From contig CAYGKA010000017.1 in the NCBI GenBank assembly GCA_964350445.1, positions 1 to 64,000 of the forward strand: 64,000 nucleotides of DNA, in the 5' to 3' direction. Both the position numbers and the translations under genes were made by a program. Source of the DNA: Hwanghaeella sp964350445. GTDB lineage: Bacteria; Pseudomonadota; Alphaproteobacteria; UBA8366; Aestuariispiraceae. Below are positions 16,505-24,852 of this stretch, in pieces. The notes beneath the pieces are model-generated. The model was not told the DNA's origin. It searched no databases and saw only the letters and a list, made by a program, of their open reading frames with translations. The first letter of the stretch is position 1. Every line of letters starts with the position of its first letter.

Positions 16505-17302
16505 TTAGCCTGCGGCGGCGACCGCGCGCTTGGCCATCACGCCGATCAGGTGCGCCCGGTATTCGGCGCTGGCGTGGATGTCGCTGTTCAGACCATCCGG
16601 AGAGACCGAAATGCCTGAAATCGCGTCCGCCGAGAAGTTGCCGGAAAGCGCCGATTCCATTTCCGCCACCCGGAAGACACCGCCGTCGCCCGCGCCCGTC
16701 ACGGCGACGCGCACACCCGCAGGGCCCTTGGCGACGAAAACGCCGACCATGGCATAGCGGCTCGCCGGGTTGGCGAACTTCATATAGGCGGCCTTTTCCG
16801 GAACCGGAAACTTGATGGCGGTGACGATTTCATCTTCATCCAGCGCCGTATCGAACAGGCCTGTGAAGAAATCGTCGGCGGCCAATTCGCGTTTGTTGGT
16901 GACCACGGTGGCGCCAAGCGCGACCAGAGCAGCCGGGTAATCGGCCGCCGGGTCGTTGTTGGCGATGGAGCCGCCGATGGTGCCGCGGTTACGGACCTGC
17001 GGGTCGCCGATATTGTCGGCCAGTGCCGCGAGAGCCGGAATCGCGCCTTTGACATCCGCCGAGGCCGCTACGGCCCCATGCGTCGTCATCGCCCCGATGG
17101 TTACCGTGCCGCCGCCGGCGGTAATACCGCTGAGCTCCGAAATGCCGCCCAGATCGACGAGGTCACTGGGGGCGGCAAGCCGTTGCTTCATGGTCGGGAC
17201 CAAGGTCATCCCACCGGCGACCAGCTTGCCGTCTTCCGCACCCGCGATGGCGGCCGCTGCATCGGCAAGAGAACCGGGTTTGTGGTAGTTGAAGTCGTAC
17301 AT
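16505..17302 (-). CDS. coxM: Xanthine dehydrogenase-family FAD-binding subunit (CoxM-like)
   Basis: A 265-residue FAD subunit of a molybdenum hydroxylase. The N-terminal KLVAGGMTLVPTMKQRLA and the AALADNIGDPQVRNRGTIGG block (~90-110), followed by SIANNDPAADYP, are the FAD-binding signatures of CoxM/XdhB. It passes electrons from the 2Fe-2S subunit to the acceptor. It is the last gene of the S-L-M operon, 49 bp after coxL, and a strong terminator follows. Confidence 0.92.
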   Translation of the reverse strand: MYDFNYHKPGSLADAAAAIAGAEDGKLVAGGMTLVPTMKQRLAAPSDLVDLGGISELSGITAGGGTVTIGAMTTHGAVAASADVKGAIPALAALADNIGDPQVRNRGTIGGSIANNDPAADYPAALVALGATVVTNKRELAADDFFTGLFDTALDEDEIVTAIKFPVPEKAAYMKFANPASRYAMVGVFVAKGPAGVRVAVTGAGDGGVFRVAEMESALSGNFSADAISGISVSPDGLNSDIHASAEYRAHLIGVMAKRAVAAAG

Positions 17303-17351
17303 CCTGTCTTCTCCTTAACGAGACGTCTCGACGAAACGTCGCTTGCCTTGG

Positions 17352-19715
17352 TTACTCCGCGGCCGCTTTCGCGCCTTGGATTGCCTGCCATACCTTTTGC
17401 GGCGTGGCGGGCATGGAAATGTCGGTAACGCCATGGGCGCTCAACGCATCGACGATGGCGTTGATTACCGCCGGCGGCGAGCCGATCGCTCCGGTTTCCC
17501 CGACGCCTTTCACGCCCAGCGAATTGTGCGCGCAAAGCGTCACTTCGTTGGATGTGTCGAAATTGGGCAGATCGTCCGCCCGGGGCATCGCGTAATCCAT
17601 GTAGGACCCGGTCAACAGCTGGCCGTTGTCGTCGTAGATACAGCCTTCCAGCAGAGCCTGCCCGATACCTTGTGCAAGGCCGCCATGGGTCTGTCCGGCG
17701 ACGATCATCGGGTTGATGACACGGCCGACATCGTCGGACGCTGTGACCCGGTCGATCTTGACCACACCGGTTTCCGGATCGACTTCCACTTCGACGATGT
17801 GACAGCCGCCCGGATAGGTGAAGTTCATCGGATCGTAGAAGGCCTGTTCCTCCAACCCCGGTTCCAGCGTGTCGTGCGGGAAGTTGTGGGGAACATAGGC
17901 GGTCAGCGCGACTTCGCCGAATGTCATTTCCTTGTCGGTTCCGGCAACGGTGAACTTGCCGTCCTTGAACTCGATATCCGCTTCTGCGGCTTCGAGCACA
18001 TGGGCTGCAATCTTCTTCGACTTGTCGACGATCTTGTTCATCGCCTTCATCAGCGCTTCACCGCCGACCGCGAGCGAGCGCGAGCCGTAGGTGCCCATGC
18101 CGAAGGCGACCTTGTTGGTGTCGCCGTGGCTGATCTCGATTTGATCGAGCGGCAGGCCAAGCGTTTCCGAGACCAATTGCGCGAAGGTTGTCTCGTGCCC
18201 CTGGCCATGGCTGTGGGACCCGGTGAAGATCGTCACTGAACCGGTTGGGTTGACTCGGACATTAGCGCTCTCGAACAGACCGGCGCGCGCACCGAGCGAT
18301 CCGACGACGGCCGACGGCGCGATGCCGCAGGCCTCCACATAGGTGGAATACCCCAAGCCGCGGAGTTTGCCCTTTGCTTCCGAAGCGGCCTTGCGCGCGG
18401 CGAAACCGGCCACATCGGCATGCTTCATCGCGGAGTTCAGCGTCGCTTCGTAGTCGCCGCTGTCATACTGCAGGGCGACCGGGGTCTGATACGGGAAGGC
18501 GTCCCGCGGGATGAAATTCTTCCGGCGGATTTCGTCCTGCGGAATTCCCATTTCACGCGCGGCCCGATCGACCACCCGTTCGATCAGGTAGCTCGCTTCC
18601 GGGCGGCCCGCGCCGCGATAGGCGTCGACCGGCACGGTATTGGTGAAGATCGCCTTCACACCGGCATAGATCACCGGCGTCGTGTACACGCCCGCCAGCA
18701 AGGTGGCGTAGAGATAGGTCGGAACGCAGGTCGCGAAGGTGGACAGGTAAGCGCCCATATTCGCTTTGGTGTTGACCTTCAGCGCCAAGAATTTGCCGTT
18801 TGCGTCCAATGCCAACTTGACGTTGGTGATGTGGTCGCGGCCATGGGCGTCGGTGATGAAGGCTTCCGACCGGTCGGCCGTCCACTTGATCGGCCGTCCG
18901 ACTTTCGGCGCCGCCCAGGTGACGATGGCTTCCTCGGCGTAATGGTAGATCTTCGATCCGAATCCGCCGCCGACATCCGGGGCCACGATGCGCAGCTTGT
19001 GCTCGGGGATCTGCAGTACGAAAGCGCCCATCAGCAGTCGGATGACATGCGGGTTCTGGCTGGTGGTGTAGAGGGTGTATTCCCCCGTTGCCCGGTTGAA
19101 CGACCCGATCGCCGCGCGCGGCTCCATCGCGTTGGGCACAAGCCGGTTGTTGACGATGTCGATCGTGGTCACGTGATGCGCCCCGGCGATTGCCTTGTCG
19201 ACTTCGCCTTCGTCGCCCAGTTCCCAGTCGTAGCATAGGTTGTTGGCGACATCGTCATGCACCAGCGTGCTGCTCTCCATCGCCTTGTTCATGTTTACGA
19301 CGGCGGGAAGTTCCGTGTAGTCGACCTCGATCAATTCGGCCGCGTTGCGGGCTTCGGAGAGGGTTTCCGCGATGACGACGGCAACCTGGTCGCCGACATG
19401 GCGGACCTTCCCTTGCGCCAGCGGCGGATGGCCCGGTTCCGCCATCGGCGAACCGTCCTTGTTGTGAATCTGCCAGCCGCAGGGCAGGGAACCGACTTCC
19501 ATATCCGCGCCGGTGAAGATCGCGACGACGCCGGGCGCGGACGCCGCGGCGGATGTGTCGATCGAATTGATCTTCGCATGGGCGTGCGGGCTGCGCAGGA
19601 TATACGCGTAAGTCTGGCCCGGTTGGTTGATATCGTCCGTATAGGTCCCGCGTCCGGTCAAGAAGCGGTAGTCCTCCACGCGCTTCACTGAAGCGCCAAT
19701 GCCTGTCTCGCTCAT
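17352..19715 (-). CDS. coxL: Xanthine dehydrogenase-family molybdopterin subunit, form II CoxL
   Basis: The 787-residue large catalytic subunit that binds the Mo-cytosine dinucleotide cofactor. The active-site loop reads AYRGAGR (about residue 370, near 18.6 kb), the signature of form II (BMS) CoxL; form I true CO dehydrogenases read AYXCSFR. Further family blocks are DVGGGFGSKIYHYAEE and GSHSHGQGHETTFAQLVSET, and the C-terminal GVGETGAIGSPPAVINAIVD carries the catalytic Glu. Gene order S-L-M is also typical for form II. Whether form II enzymes oxidise CO physiologically or act on other substrates is unsettled. No coxDEF maturation genes are in the window; a coxG lies 7 kb away. Confidence 0.93.
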   Translation of the reverse strand: MSETGIGASVKRVEDYRFLTGRGTYTDDINQPGQTYAYILRSPHAHAKINSIDTSAAASAPGVVAIFTGADMEVGSLPCGWQIHNKDGSPMAEPGHPPLAQGKVRHVGDQVAVVIAETLSEARNAAELIEVDYTELPAVVNMNKAMESSTLVHDDVANNLCYDWELGDEGEVDKAIAGAHHVTTIDIVNNRLVPNAMEPRAAIGSFNRATGEYTLYTTSQNPHVIRLLMGAFVLQIPEHKLRIVAPDVGGGFGSKIYHYAEEAIVTWAAPKVGRPIKWTADRSEAFITDAHGRDHITNVKLALDANGKFLALKVNTKANMGAYLSTFATCVPTYLYATLLAGVYTTPVIYAGVKAIFTNTVPVDAYRGAGRPEASYLIERVVDRAAREMGIPQDEIRRKNFIPRDAFPYQTPVALQYDSGDYEATLNSAMKHADVAGFAARKAASEAKGKLRGLGYSTYVEACGIAPSAVVGSLGARAGLFESANVRVNPTGSVTIFTGSHSHGQGHETTFAQLVSETLGLPLDQIEISHGDTNKVAFGMGTYGSRSLAVGGEALMKAMNKIVDKSKKIAAHVLEAAEADIEFKDGKFTVAGTDKEMTFGEVALTAYVPHNFPHDTLEPGLEEQAFYDPMNFTYPGGCHIVEVEVDPETGVVKIDRVTASDDVGRVINPMIVAGQTHGGLAQGIGQALLEGCIYDDNGQLLTGSYMDYAMPRADDLPNFDTSNEVTLCAHNSLGVKGVGETGAIGSPPAVINAIVDALSAHGVTDISMPATPQKVWQAIQGAKAAAE

Positions 19716-19862
19716 TTTACCATCTACCTCCCTGGACGTCGCTCGTCCCGCCGCCCGCTTCGGGCTGGGGGTATGGGCGCCGTCACGTTGTTACACGCAG
19801 TCGGCTTGGGAGCGCCGGTTTGCCGGTCTTCTCCCCTAAGCCCCTTACCATGGGGGCCGCGG

Positions 19863-20324
19863 TTACATGTTCGCGGCGCCCTCTTTGATGGACTTGACGA
19901 TGTTGTGGTAGCCGGTGCAGCGACAGATGTTGCCTTCCAGCCATTCCCGGATTTCTTCTTCGCTCGGGTTCTTGTTGTTATTGGCAAGGTCGACCGCGCT
20001 CATCACCATGCCGGGGGTGCAGAAACCGCATTGCAGGCCATGGTTGTTGCGGAAGGCTTCCTGCATCGGGTGCAGCGTCTCGCCGTCGGCCAGGCCTTCG
20101 ATGGTCGTTACCGAGGCGCCGTCGGCCTGAACCGCCAAAAGAGAGCAGGACTTCATCGACTTGCCGTCGACATGCACGACACACGCGCCGCATTGGCTGG
20201 TGTCGCAACCGACATGCGTGCCCGTAAGCCCCAAATTTTCGCGAATAAACTGAACCAGCAACGTCCGCGCTTCGACTTCACCCGAAACGGACTTGCCGTT
20301 CACCGTCATGGAAACGGTCGGCAT
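19863..20324 (-). CDS. coxS: 2Fe-2S subunit of molybdenum hydroxylase (CoxS-like)
   Basis: A 153-residue subunit carrying two 2Fe-2S clusters: the plant-type cluster CDTSQCGACVVHVDG (~39-53) with a later Cys in KSC, and the helical cluster CGFCTPGM...CRCTGY (~97-135). It links the CoxL molybdenum site to CoxM FAD. First gene of the coxSLM operon; the 147-bp spacer to coxL contains short GC-rich inverted repeats and no gene. Confidence 0.95.
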   Translation of the reverse strand: MPTVSMTVNGKSVSGEVEARTLLVQFIRENLGLTGTHVGCDTSQCGACVVHVDGKSMKSCSLLAVQADGASVTTIEGLADGETLHPMQEAFRNNHGLQCGFCTPGMVMSAVDLANNNKNPSEEEIREWLEGNICRCTGYHNIVKSIKEGAANM

Positions 20325-20657
20325 ACCATGCCCTCCCTTGCGTTAAACAATGAGCCAGATTTTAAAAAGCGGAATTTCCCCGATTTCGGATCGTTCCGCT
20401 GCGTTGTCTTGATGGTAGAGGGCCCAGTCGGCCCTCGGCGCACCCCGTCGGTTGTGTCGGCTGTTCGATCTCGCCGCTTCTTCCGAAAGGATTTTGGGGC
20501 GGGGCCTATCGTAAATCAACCCTGATCCCTGTGCGACTAAGGAACAGGCTGTGTTCTTGTGCAGGGTAGAATGATGCGCCGGGCTCCGGTTCCTCTTTCA
20601 GCGTCGCTGTTGCTGTACTAGCGTGCTTCTCCTCGGAGGAAACGGCGGAAAGCCAAA
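20325..20657. other. Divergent intergenic region coxS / MscS-CNB
   Basis: About 330 bp with no gene that I can support. It must hold the promoter of coxSLM (minus strand) and of the channel gene (plus strand, with GGAGG about 20 bp before the start). GCGGAA and TTCCGC repeats 19 nt apart near 20370-20400 could form a hairpin. No clear operator seen. Confidence 0.5.
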
Positions 20658-22139
20658 ATGGTCGATAGACGGACGAAAGCGCTGAAAAATCGGGCTCGGC
20701 GCAACGGAATCGTGTTGCTGACACGGTTCATTGCGACCGTGTTGCTCTATCTGCTTTACGAGCTTTGGCACGATGTGATTCCTGGTGCCGACCCGACAAT
20801 GCCAGGATCGGTTCTTTCCATCGCCCGCCAAGTGGTCGGGGTCTTCCTATTCATTTCCGGGGCGATGACCGCCAATTTCGCCCTCCGGCACTATTTCTGG
20901 CAGGGCTGGGTGGCGTCGCGGGCGGAAGCCGAAGTGCCGACGCTGCTGATCGACATCACGGCATTCCTGGTTTGGCTGACCGCCCTGATCGTGACGCTCA
21001 GTGTTATTTTCGACGTTGCCGTGTCCGCCTTCGTGACCACGTCGGGCATCGTCATCGCGGTCATCGGATTCGCGTTGCGCTACATGATCTCGGACGTCTT
21101 CACCGGAATCGCCTTGGGACTGGAGCGCCCAATCAATATCGGCGACTGGATCCAGATTGACGACGGGACCATCGGGAAGGTCGTTGAAATCAACTGGCGG
21201 GCGACCAAGCTGCGGACCAAGGATCACACCGGGGTGATCATCCCGAACACCTATCTCGCGACCCATCCGTTCACGAACTTCAATTGGCCGGAAGACTATT
21301 TCCGCGCCGAGTTCCAAATTGTACTCGGTTATGACGTCACGGTGTTTCAGGCGGAAAGGATCCTGCTGTCGGCCGTCAACCAGGTCGACGAATCGGCGGC
21401 GGTTCCGCATCCACCCAACATTCGCGTCAAGGAGTACACGTCGCGGGGCATCAATTGGCAGGTCCGGTTCTGGGTGCCGCGGCATGAGGATTTCGGACCG
21501 ATCCGCCACAAGGTCGCCCACAATGTTCTGCGCAACCTGCATTTCGCCGGGCTCCGGGTGCCGCACGACATGCTGGATCTGACCCGGTCGATCCAGGACG
21601 ACGCCGAATATGACCCCCAGAAGCGGGACGTGGTCTTCCTGCACGACGTGCATCTGTTCGATACGATGAGCGACGAGGAGTTGGAAAAGCTGCGCAGCCG
21701 TATGCGGGAACGGCTCTGCATCCGGGGCGAGCCGATCGTCCGGCAGGGGGAGGAAGGGGATTCCCTGTTCCTGATCCGGGAAGGTTACCTGGACGTTTTC
21801 ATCGATAACGAGGACGGCGACCGGCTGATGGTCGGGCATCTGACGCCCGGCATGTTCTTCGGCGAAATGTCCCTGTTGACCGGCGCGCGGCGCGCGGCAA
21901 CGGTCATTCCCAGTGTCGATGCCATGGTGTTTCAGATATCCAAGGAGGATATACGGTCCTTCCTGGAGGACAGCGAAGACCTTGTCCGTCAGCTCAGCCT
22001 GGCGCTCGCGGAACGGCAGATGTTGAACGACCGCAAGCTGATGGAAGGCCTTCCGCCGCAGGATATGGAGCGCGAACGCCAAACCGCGGCCGACCGGTTG
22101 TTCCAAAAGATTCAGGGCTATTTCGGCCTGATGTACTGA
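20658..22139 (+). CDS. Mechanosensitive channel (MscS) with cyclic-nucleotide-binding domain
   Basis: A 493-residue inner-membrane protein. The first ~150 residues hold about four hydrophobic helices; the pore-lining TM3 region VIAVIGFALRYMISDVFTGI (~134-153) is followed by the MscS beta-domain signature NIGDWIQIDDGTIGKVVEIN. From ~335 a cyclic-nucleotide-binding domain begins, with GEEGDSLFLIREGYLDVFID and the phosphate-binding cassette FFGEMSLLTGARRAATV, including the Glu and Arg needed for cNMP binding. This is the plan of bacterial cyclic-nucleotide-gated MscS-like channels, which respond to cAMP/cGMP rather than mainly to tension. The gene is monocistronic between coxS and the convergent hexapeptide gene. 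Confidence 0.92.
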   Translation: MVDRRTKALKNRARRNGIVLLTRFIATVLLYLLYELWHDVIPGADPTMPGSVLSIARQVVGVFLFISGAMTANFALRHYFWQGWVASRAEAEVPTLLIDITAFLVWLTALIVTLSVIFDVAVSAFVTTSGIVIAVIGFALRYMISDVFTGIALGLERPINIGDWIQIDDGTIGKVVEINWRATKLRTKDHTGVIIPNTYLATHPFTNFNWPEDYFRAEFQIVLGYDVTVFQAERILLSAVNQVDESAAVPHPPNIRVKEYTSRGINWQVRFWVPRHEDFGPIRHKVAHNVLRNLHFAGLRVPHDMLDLTRSIQDDAEYDPQKRDVVFLHDVHLFDTMSDEELEKLRSRMRERLCIRGEPIVRQGEEGDSLFLIREGYLDVFIDNEDGDRLMVGHLTPGMFFGEMSLLTGARRAATVIPSVDAMVFQISKEDIRSFLEDSEDLVRQLSLALAERQMLNDRKLMEGLPPQDMERERQTAADRLFQKIQGYFGLMY

Positions 22140-22143
22140 CCCT

Positions 22144-22749
22144 TCACTCGATGGCCGCGTCGTCCCTGTGGCGGCCCAGTGCCTTGGCGTAACGCGGCAT
22201 GACGGAGGGCATCATGCTCTCGCCCACGGCGGGGCGGTCCATGCCGAAGACATGCTTGGGAAAGTCCAACCCCTTCTGAACCGCCCAGATGTCGTCATGC
22301 CGGTCCGGAGGCAAAATCGCGGCAGGGTCGCCGACGGCCACCCAGGCTATCGGCACCGTGGTTCCGGGTTCCAGAACGGTGCGAAGATGCACGATACCGT
22401 TAATGCGGATCTCGCTGTTGGCCCCGATCTGTGCCCCGTTGAAAACCGAGGCGCCGGTCGCGATGAAACAGCTGTCCTCGATCCTGCACCCGGTCAGATG
22501 GGCGCGCGGACCGACGAGCACGTTGTCGCCCAGGCTCAACGGGTTGCCGCGAACCCCACGCAGCACGGCGGTATCCATGATGACGCAATTCTCGCCGATC
22601 ACGACAGGCCCCGACTCCGCGGTCAGCACCGCCCCAAAGCCTATCGACGTGTTGGCGCCGATGGTGACCGCTCCGCATATCGTCGCATTCGGCGCGATCC
22701 GGGCGGAAGGGTGAATGGTTGGTGCTTTTCCGTCGTGGTCCAGAATCAT
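22144..22749 (-). CDS. Left-handed beta-helix (hexapeptide, gamma-carbonic-anhydrase-like) protein
   Basis: A 201-residue protein with hexapeptide repeats from ~12 to 125 (IHPSARIAPNATICGAVTIG, then NTSIGFGAVL and later VIMDTAVLRG). The conserved His positions of gamma-class carbonic anhydrases appear partly kept (LVGPRAHLTGC and GIVHLRTVLEPG), so a metal site is possible, but activity is not certain. The final ~50 residues (DRHDDIWAVQKGLDFPKHVF onward) are an extension outside the helix. The ATG at 22749 overlaps the stop of the MarR gene as ATGA, so the two are translationally coupled and probably under MarR control. Confidence 0.85.
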   Translation of the reverse strand: MILDHDGKAPTIHPSARIAPNATICGAVTIGANTSIGFGAVLTAESGPVVIGENCVIMDTAVLRGVRGNPLSLGDNVLVGPRAHLTGCRIEDSCFIATGASVFNGAQIGANSEIRINGIVHLRTVLEPGTTVPIAWVAVGDPAAILPPDRHDDIWAVQKGLDFPKHVFGMDRPAVGESMMPSVMPRYAKALGRHRDDAAIE

Positions 22750-23276
22750 GTCGGTCGCTCCTTTCTTTCCAACGCGATCTCGCGCGCTCGGCAGCCGATC
22801 GGGCAGACAGGGCCGTCGCAGACACCGTGATCGCAGAACCGGCACAGAAAACGCGCTTGGCTGCCGGTTTCGACCGCATCGTGAAGTATCTCATCCAACA
22901 GGCCGGTCAGTGCTTGGCGCTTCGCGTCGGTCAAGGGCCGGAGGAGGTCCGCCATCGCGGCGCTGCGGGCAGTCAGCATAGCCTCCGCCCGCGTCTGGCC
23001 GGCTGCCGTCAGGGCAATGTCGACGGCCTTGCCTTCGGACTTGCCGTTTCGGGCAACCATCCCTGCATCGGCGAGTTTGTCGATCAGCCGCACCGTCGCC
23101 GGCTGCGAGAGGCCCAGAATGCGGCTCAAATCCGTGCCGGTCAGAGGGGCGTGAAAATGCAAGGTAAGCACGGTCGCCGCTGTGCTCGGCGAGTCGGTGC
23201 CGAGCATCCGCGCCATCGACGCATCCAAAACGCTCCATAGGGCGCCGAGTTTGTTGTTGAGCAGAATGTTATGCAT
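22746..23276 (-). CDS. MarR-family regulator with C-terminal cysteine cluster
   Basis: A 176-residue winged-helix regulator: PLTGTDLSRILGLSQPATVR (~41-60) is the recognition region, followed by LIDKLADAGMVARNGKSEGK. The C-terminus carries an unusual cluster CRFCDHGVCDGPVCPIGC (CX2CX4CX4CX3C), which could bind a metal, an Fe-S cluster or sense thiol oxidation. The start is probably the ATG at 23276; an in-frame ATG lies at 23291, and no strong Shine-Dalgarno is visible for either. The ATG lies inside a perfect inverted repeat. It is coupled to the downstream hexapeptide gene by an ATGA overlap. Confidence 0.88.
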   Translation of the reverse strand: MHNILLNNKLGALWSVLDASMARMLGTDSPSTAATVLTLHFHAPLTGTDLSRILGLSQPATVRLIDKLADAGMVARNGKSEGKAVDIALTAAGQTRAEAMLTARSAAMADLLRPLTDAKRQALTGLLDEILHDAVETGSQARFLCRFCDHGVCDGPVCPIGCRAREIALERKERPT

Positions 23277-23288
23277 GCAGAATGCATA
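23270..23288. promoter_or_regulatory. Candidate MarR operator at the regulator start
   Basis: TATGCAT (23270-23276), spacer GCAGA, ATGCATA (23282-23288) is a perfect inverted repeat with 7-bp arms that includes the start codon of the MarR gene. Its position suggests autorepression by blocking promoter clearance or initiation. Confidence 0.55.
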
Positions 23289-23586
23289 CATAAATTTTGA
23301 CCGAATGCAAGGTGCTCGTTTCCTGTCTGCTTGCGGTTTTGAGCCGAAAACAGGCGCTTCTTCGCGGGGCGTTGCGGTCCCGGAGAGACTGAATCTTGCG
23401 CAACATACGACCAATCGTTCCTTGGAAAATCATCTTACCATCCCATATGCACGGCATGGTCGCACAGAGAGTCATGCTTTCGCTCGCGTGCAAGGGGGCC
23501 GACGTTCGTTACGGACGCGGGCTTTTTGAACCCCCTGCGACGGTTCACCCGGGTCGTTCGACGAAATTTGCCGCCGGGGTTCAGTC
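23289..23586. other. Divergent intergenic region MarR / membrane protein
   Basis: About 300 bp between two divergent genes. No conserved coding frame is seen on either strand; small open frames here have no recognisable motif. It should contain promoters for both directions. Confidence 0.4.
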
Positions 23587-24237
23587 TTGATCGGGTTCCT
23601 TTCCTCTCCACTGACACTTTTGGGGTGGGTGGCCATTGCGGCTGTCTGCCTGCTATGGCTGGTCCGGGACCTGAGGCGCGCCAATCCGGAAATCGCCGGG
23701 CTTATGAAGGCAGTCTGGATACTGACGGTCGCGTATTCGGGGCCGCTGGGGCTTGCCGTCTATGCGTGGTCGGGCCGGAAACAGATCGCCCGAGACTCGA
23801 TCTGGCGGCGCGCCTTCCGTTCGGTGGCACACTGCTATTCAGGCTGCGGCGCCGGGGAGGCCGCGGGTGTCTTCATAACCGCTGGACTGCTTTCCCTCGG
23901 TTTCTGGCCTGTGGCAATCACCAGTTTCGTTCTGGCCTATCTGGCCGGTGTCACCCTGACGGTCGGTCCGATGATGCAGGAAGGGGTCGCTTTCCGCGAG
24001 GCATTGCGTGACGCGCTCTATGCCGAAACGCCCAGTATCGCGGTGATGGAAATCGTCGCGATTGGGGTGGACCGCTGGATTTCAGGCGGTGCAACGATGG
24101 GACAGCCCCTGTTCTGGAGCGGCTTGGTCGTCTCGCTGACTTGCGGCCTGATCGCCGCCTATCCGGTGAATGTTCTTTTGATCCGCTTGGGCGTGAAGGA
24201 AGGCATGCACGACCCACGGGACATGGCTGAAACGTGA
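23587..24237 (+). CDS. DUF4396-like multi-pass membrane protein
   Basis: A 216-residue inner-membrane protein with five or six hydrophobic segments (for example residues 5-25, 42-62, 92-112, 118-140 and 176-205). A conserved-looking motif HCYSGCGAGEAAGVF lies at ~82-96 within or before a membrane segment, similar to the His/Cys/Gly motif of DUF4396 proteins; it may bind a metal such as copper. It lies 66 bp upstream of sodC on the same strand, so the two are probably co-transcribed and may share a periplasmic metal or oxidative-stress role. Function is not known. Confidence 0.65.
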   Translation: MIGFLSSPLTLLGWVAIAAVCLLWLVRDLRRANPEIAGLMKAVWILTVAYSGPLGLAVYAWSGRKQIARDSIWRRAFRSVAHCYSGCGAGEAAGVFITAGLLSLGFWPVAITSFVLAYLAGVTLTVGPMMQEGVAFREALRDALYAETPSIAVMEIVAIGVDRWISGGATMGQPLFWSGLVVSLTCGLIAAYPVNVLLIRLGVKEGMHDPRDMAET

Positions 24238-24303
24238 ATTTCCGGGCAGCGGTCGTCCGAAGACCACACGACTAAAATCAACCACAAACGTAAGGAGGAC
24301 AGA

Positions 24304-24810
24304 ATGAAACCCCTCAAATTGACAATTGCCATCGCCGCAGCCGCCTTTGCCGGGGGGATGGCCGGTGCGCAGGCTCAGGCCGGGACGGTCGATATGAAAA
24401 CGGCCGCCGGAGACCCTGCCGGTACCGTGACGCTTTCCAATACGCCGAACGGGGTCTTGATCTCGGCGGATCTGAAGAACCTTTCCTCCGGCTGGCACGG
24501 CTTCCATATTCACGAAACCGGCAAGTGCGAACCCGGCTTCCATGCCGCGGGCGGCCATTTCGCGCCGGACCTCAATAAGCATGGCTATCGGACCCCAACC
24601 GGTGCCCATGCCGGCGATCTACCCAATATCTTCGTTGCGAAGGACGGAACCGCGAAGGCGGATTTCATCAACCGCCGTGTCACCCTCAACGATGGCCGCT
24701 ATTCGCTGCTGGACGAGGACGGGTCGGCCCTGATCGTGCATACCAAGGCGGACAGCTATGAGGCGGATCCAAAGGCGGGCGAACGCGTTGCCTGCGGCGT
24801 GATTCACTAG
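24304..24810 (+). CDS. sodC: Superoxide dismutase [Cu-Zn], periplasmic
   Basis: A 168-residue exported enzyme with a signal peptide (~26 residues, ending AQA). Copper and zinc ligands are visible in HGFHIHETGKCEPGFHAAGG, HFAPD and GAHAGDLPNI, a further copper His in ALIVHTKADSY, and the C-terminal disulfide partner in ACGVIH. It dismutates superoxide in the periplasm. A good AAGGAGG-type ribosome-binding site precedes the ATG. The upstream DUF4396-like gene is probably in the same transcript; SulP is convergent downstream. Confidence 0.96.
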   Translation: MKPLKLTIAIAAAAFAGGMAGAQAQAGTVDMKTAAGDPAGTVTLSNTPNGVLISADLKNLSSGWHGFHIHETGKCEPGFHAAGGHFAPDLNKHGYRTPTGAHAGDLPNIFVAKDGTAKADFINRRVTLNDGRYSLLDEDGSALIVHTKADSYEADPKAGERVACGVIH

Positions 24811-24813
24811 ATC

Positions 24814-24840
24814 GAGCAGGCGCGCCGGTCGGGCCTGCTC
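24814..24840. terminator. Hairpin between convergent sodC and sulP
   Basis: GAGCAGGC (24814-24821) and GCCTGCTC (24833-24840) form a perfect 8-bp stem with an 11-nt loop, 3 bp after the sodC stop. The plus-strand tail CTTGTCTGC is only weakly U-rich. Probably a terminator for sodC. Confidence 0.55.
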
Positions 24841-24852
24841 CTTGTCTGCAGG

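Noticed and set aside
19716..19862. GC-rich inverted repeats between coxS and coxL as a terminator
   Set aside because: No U-tract follows on the minus strand and the two genes must be co-expressed; it may be a processing hairpin at most.
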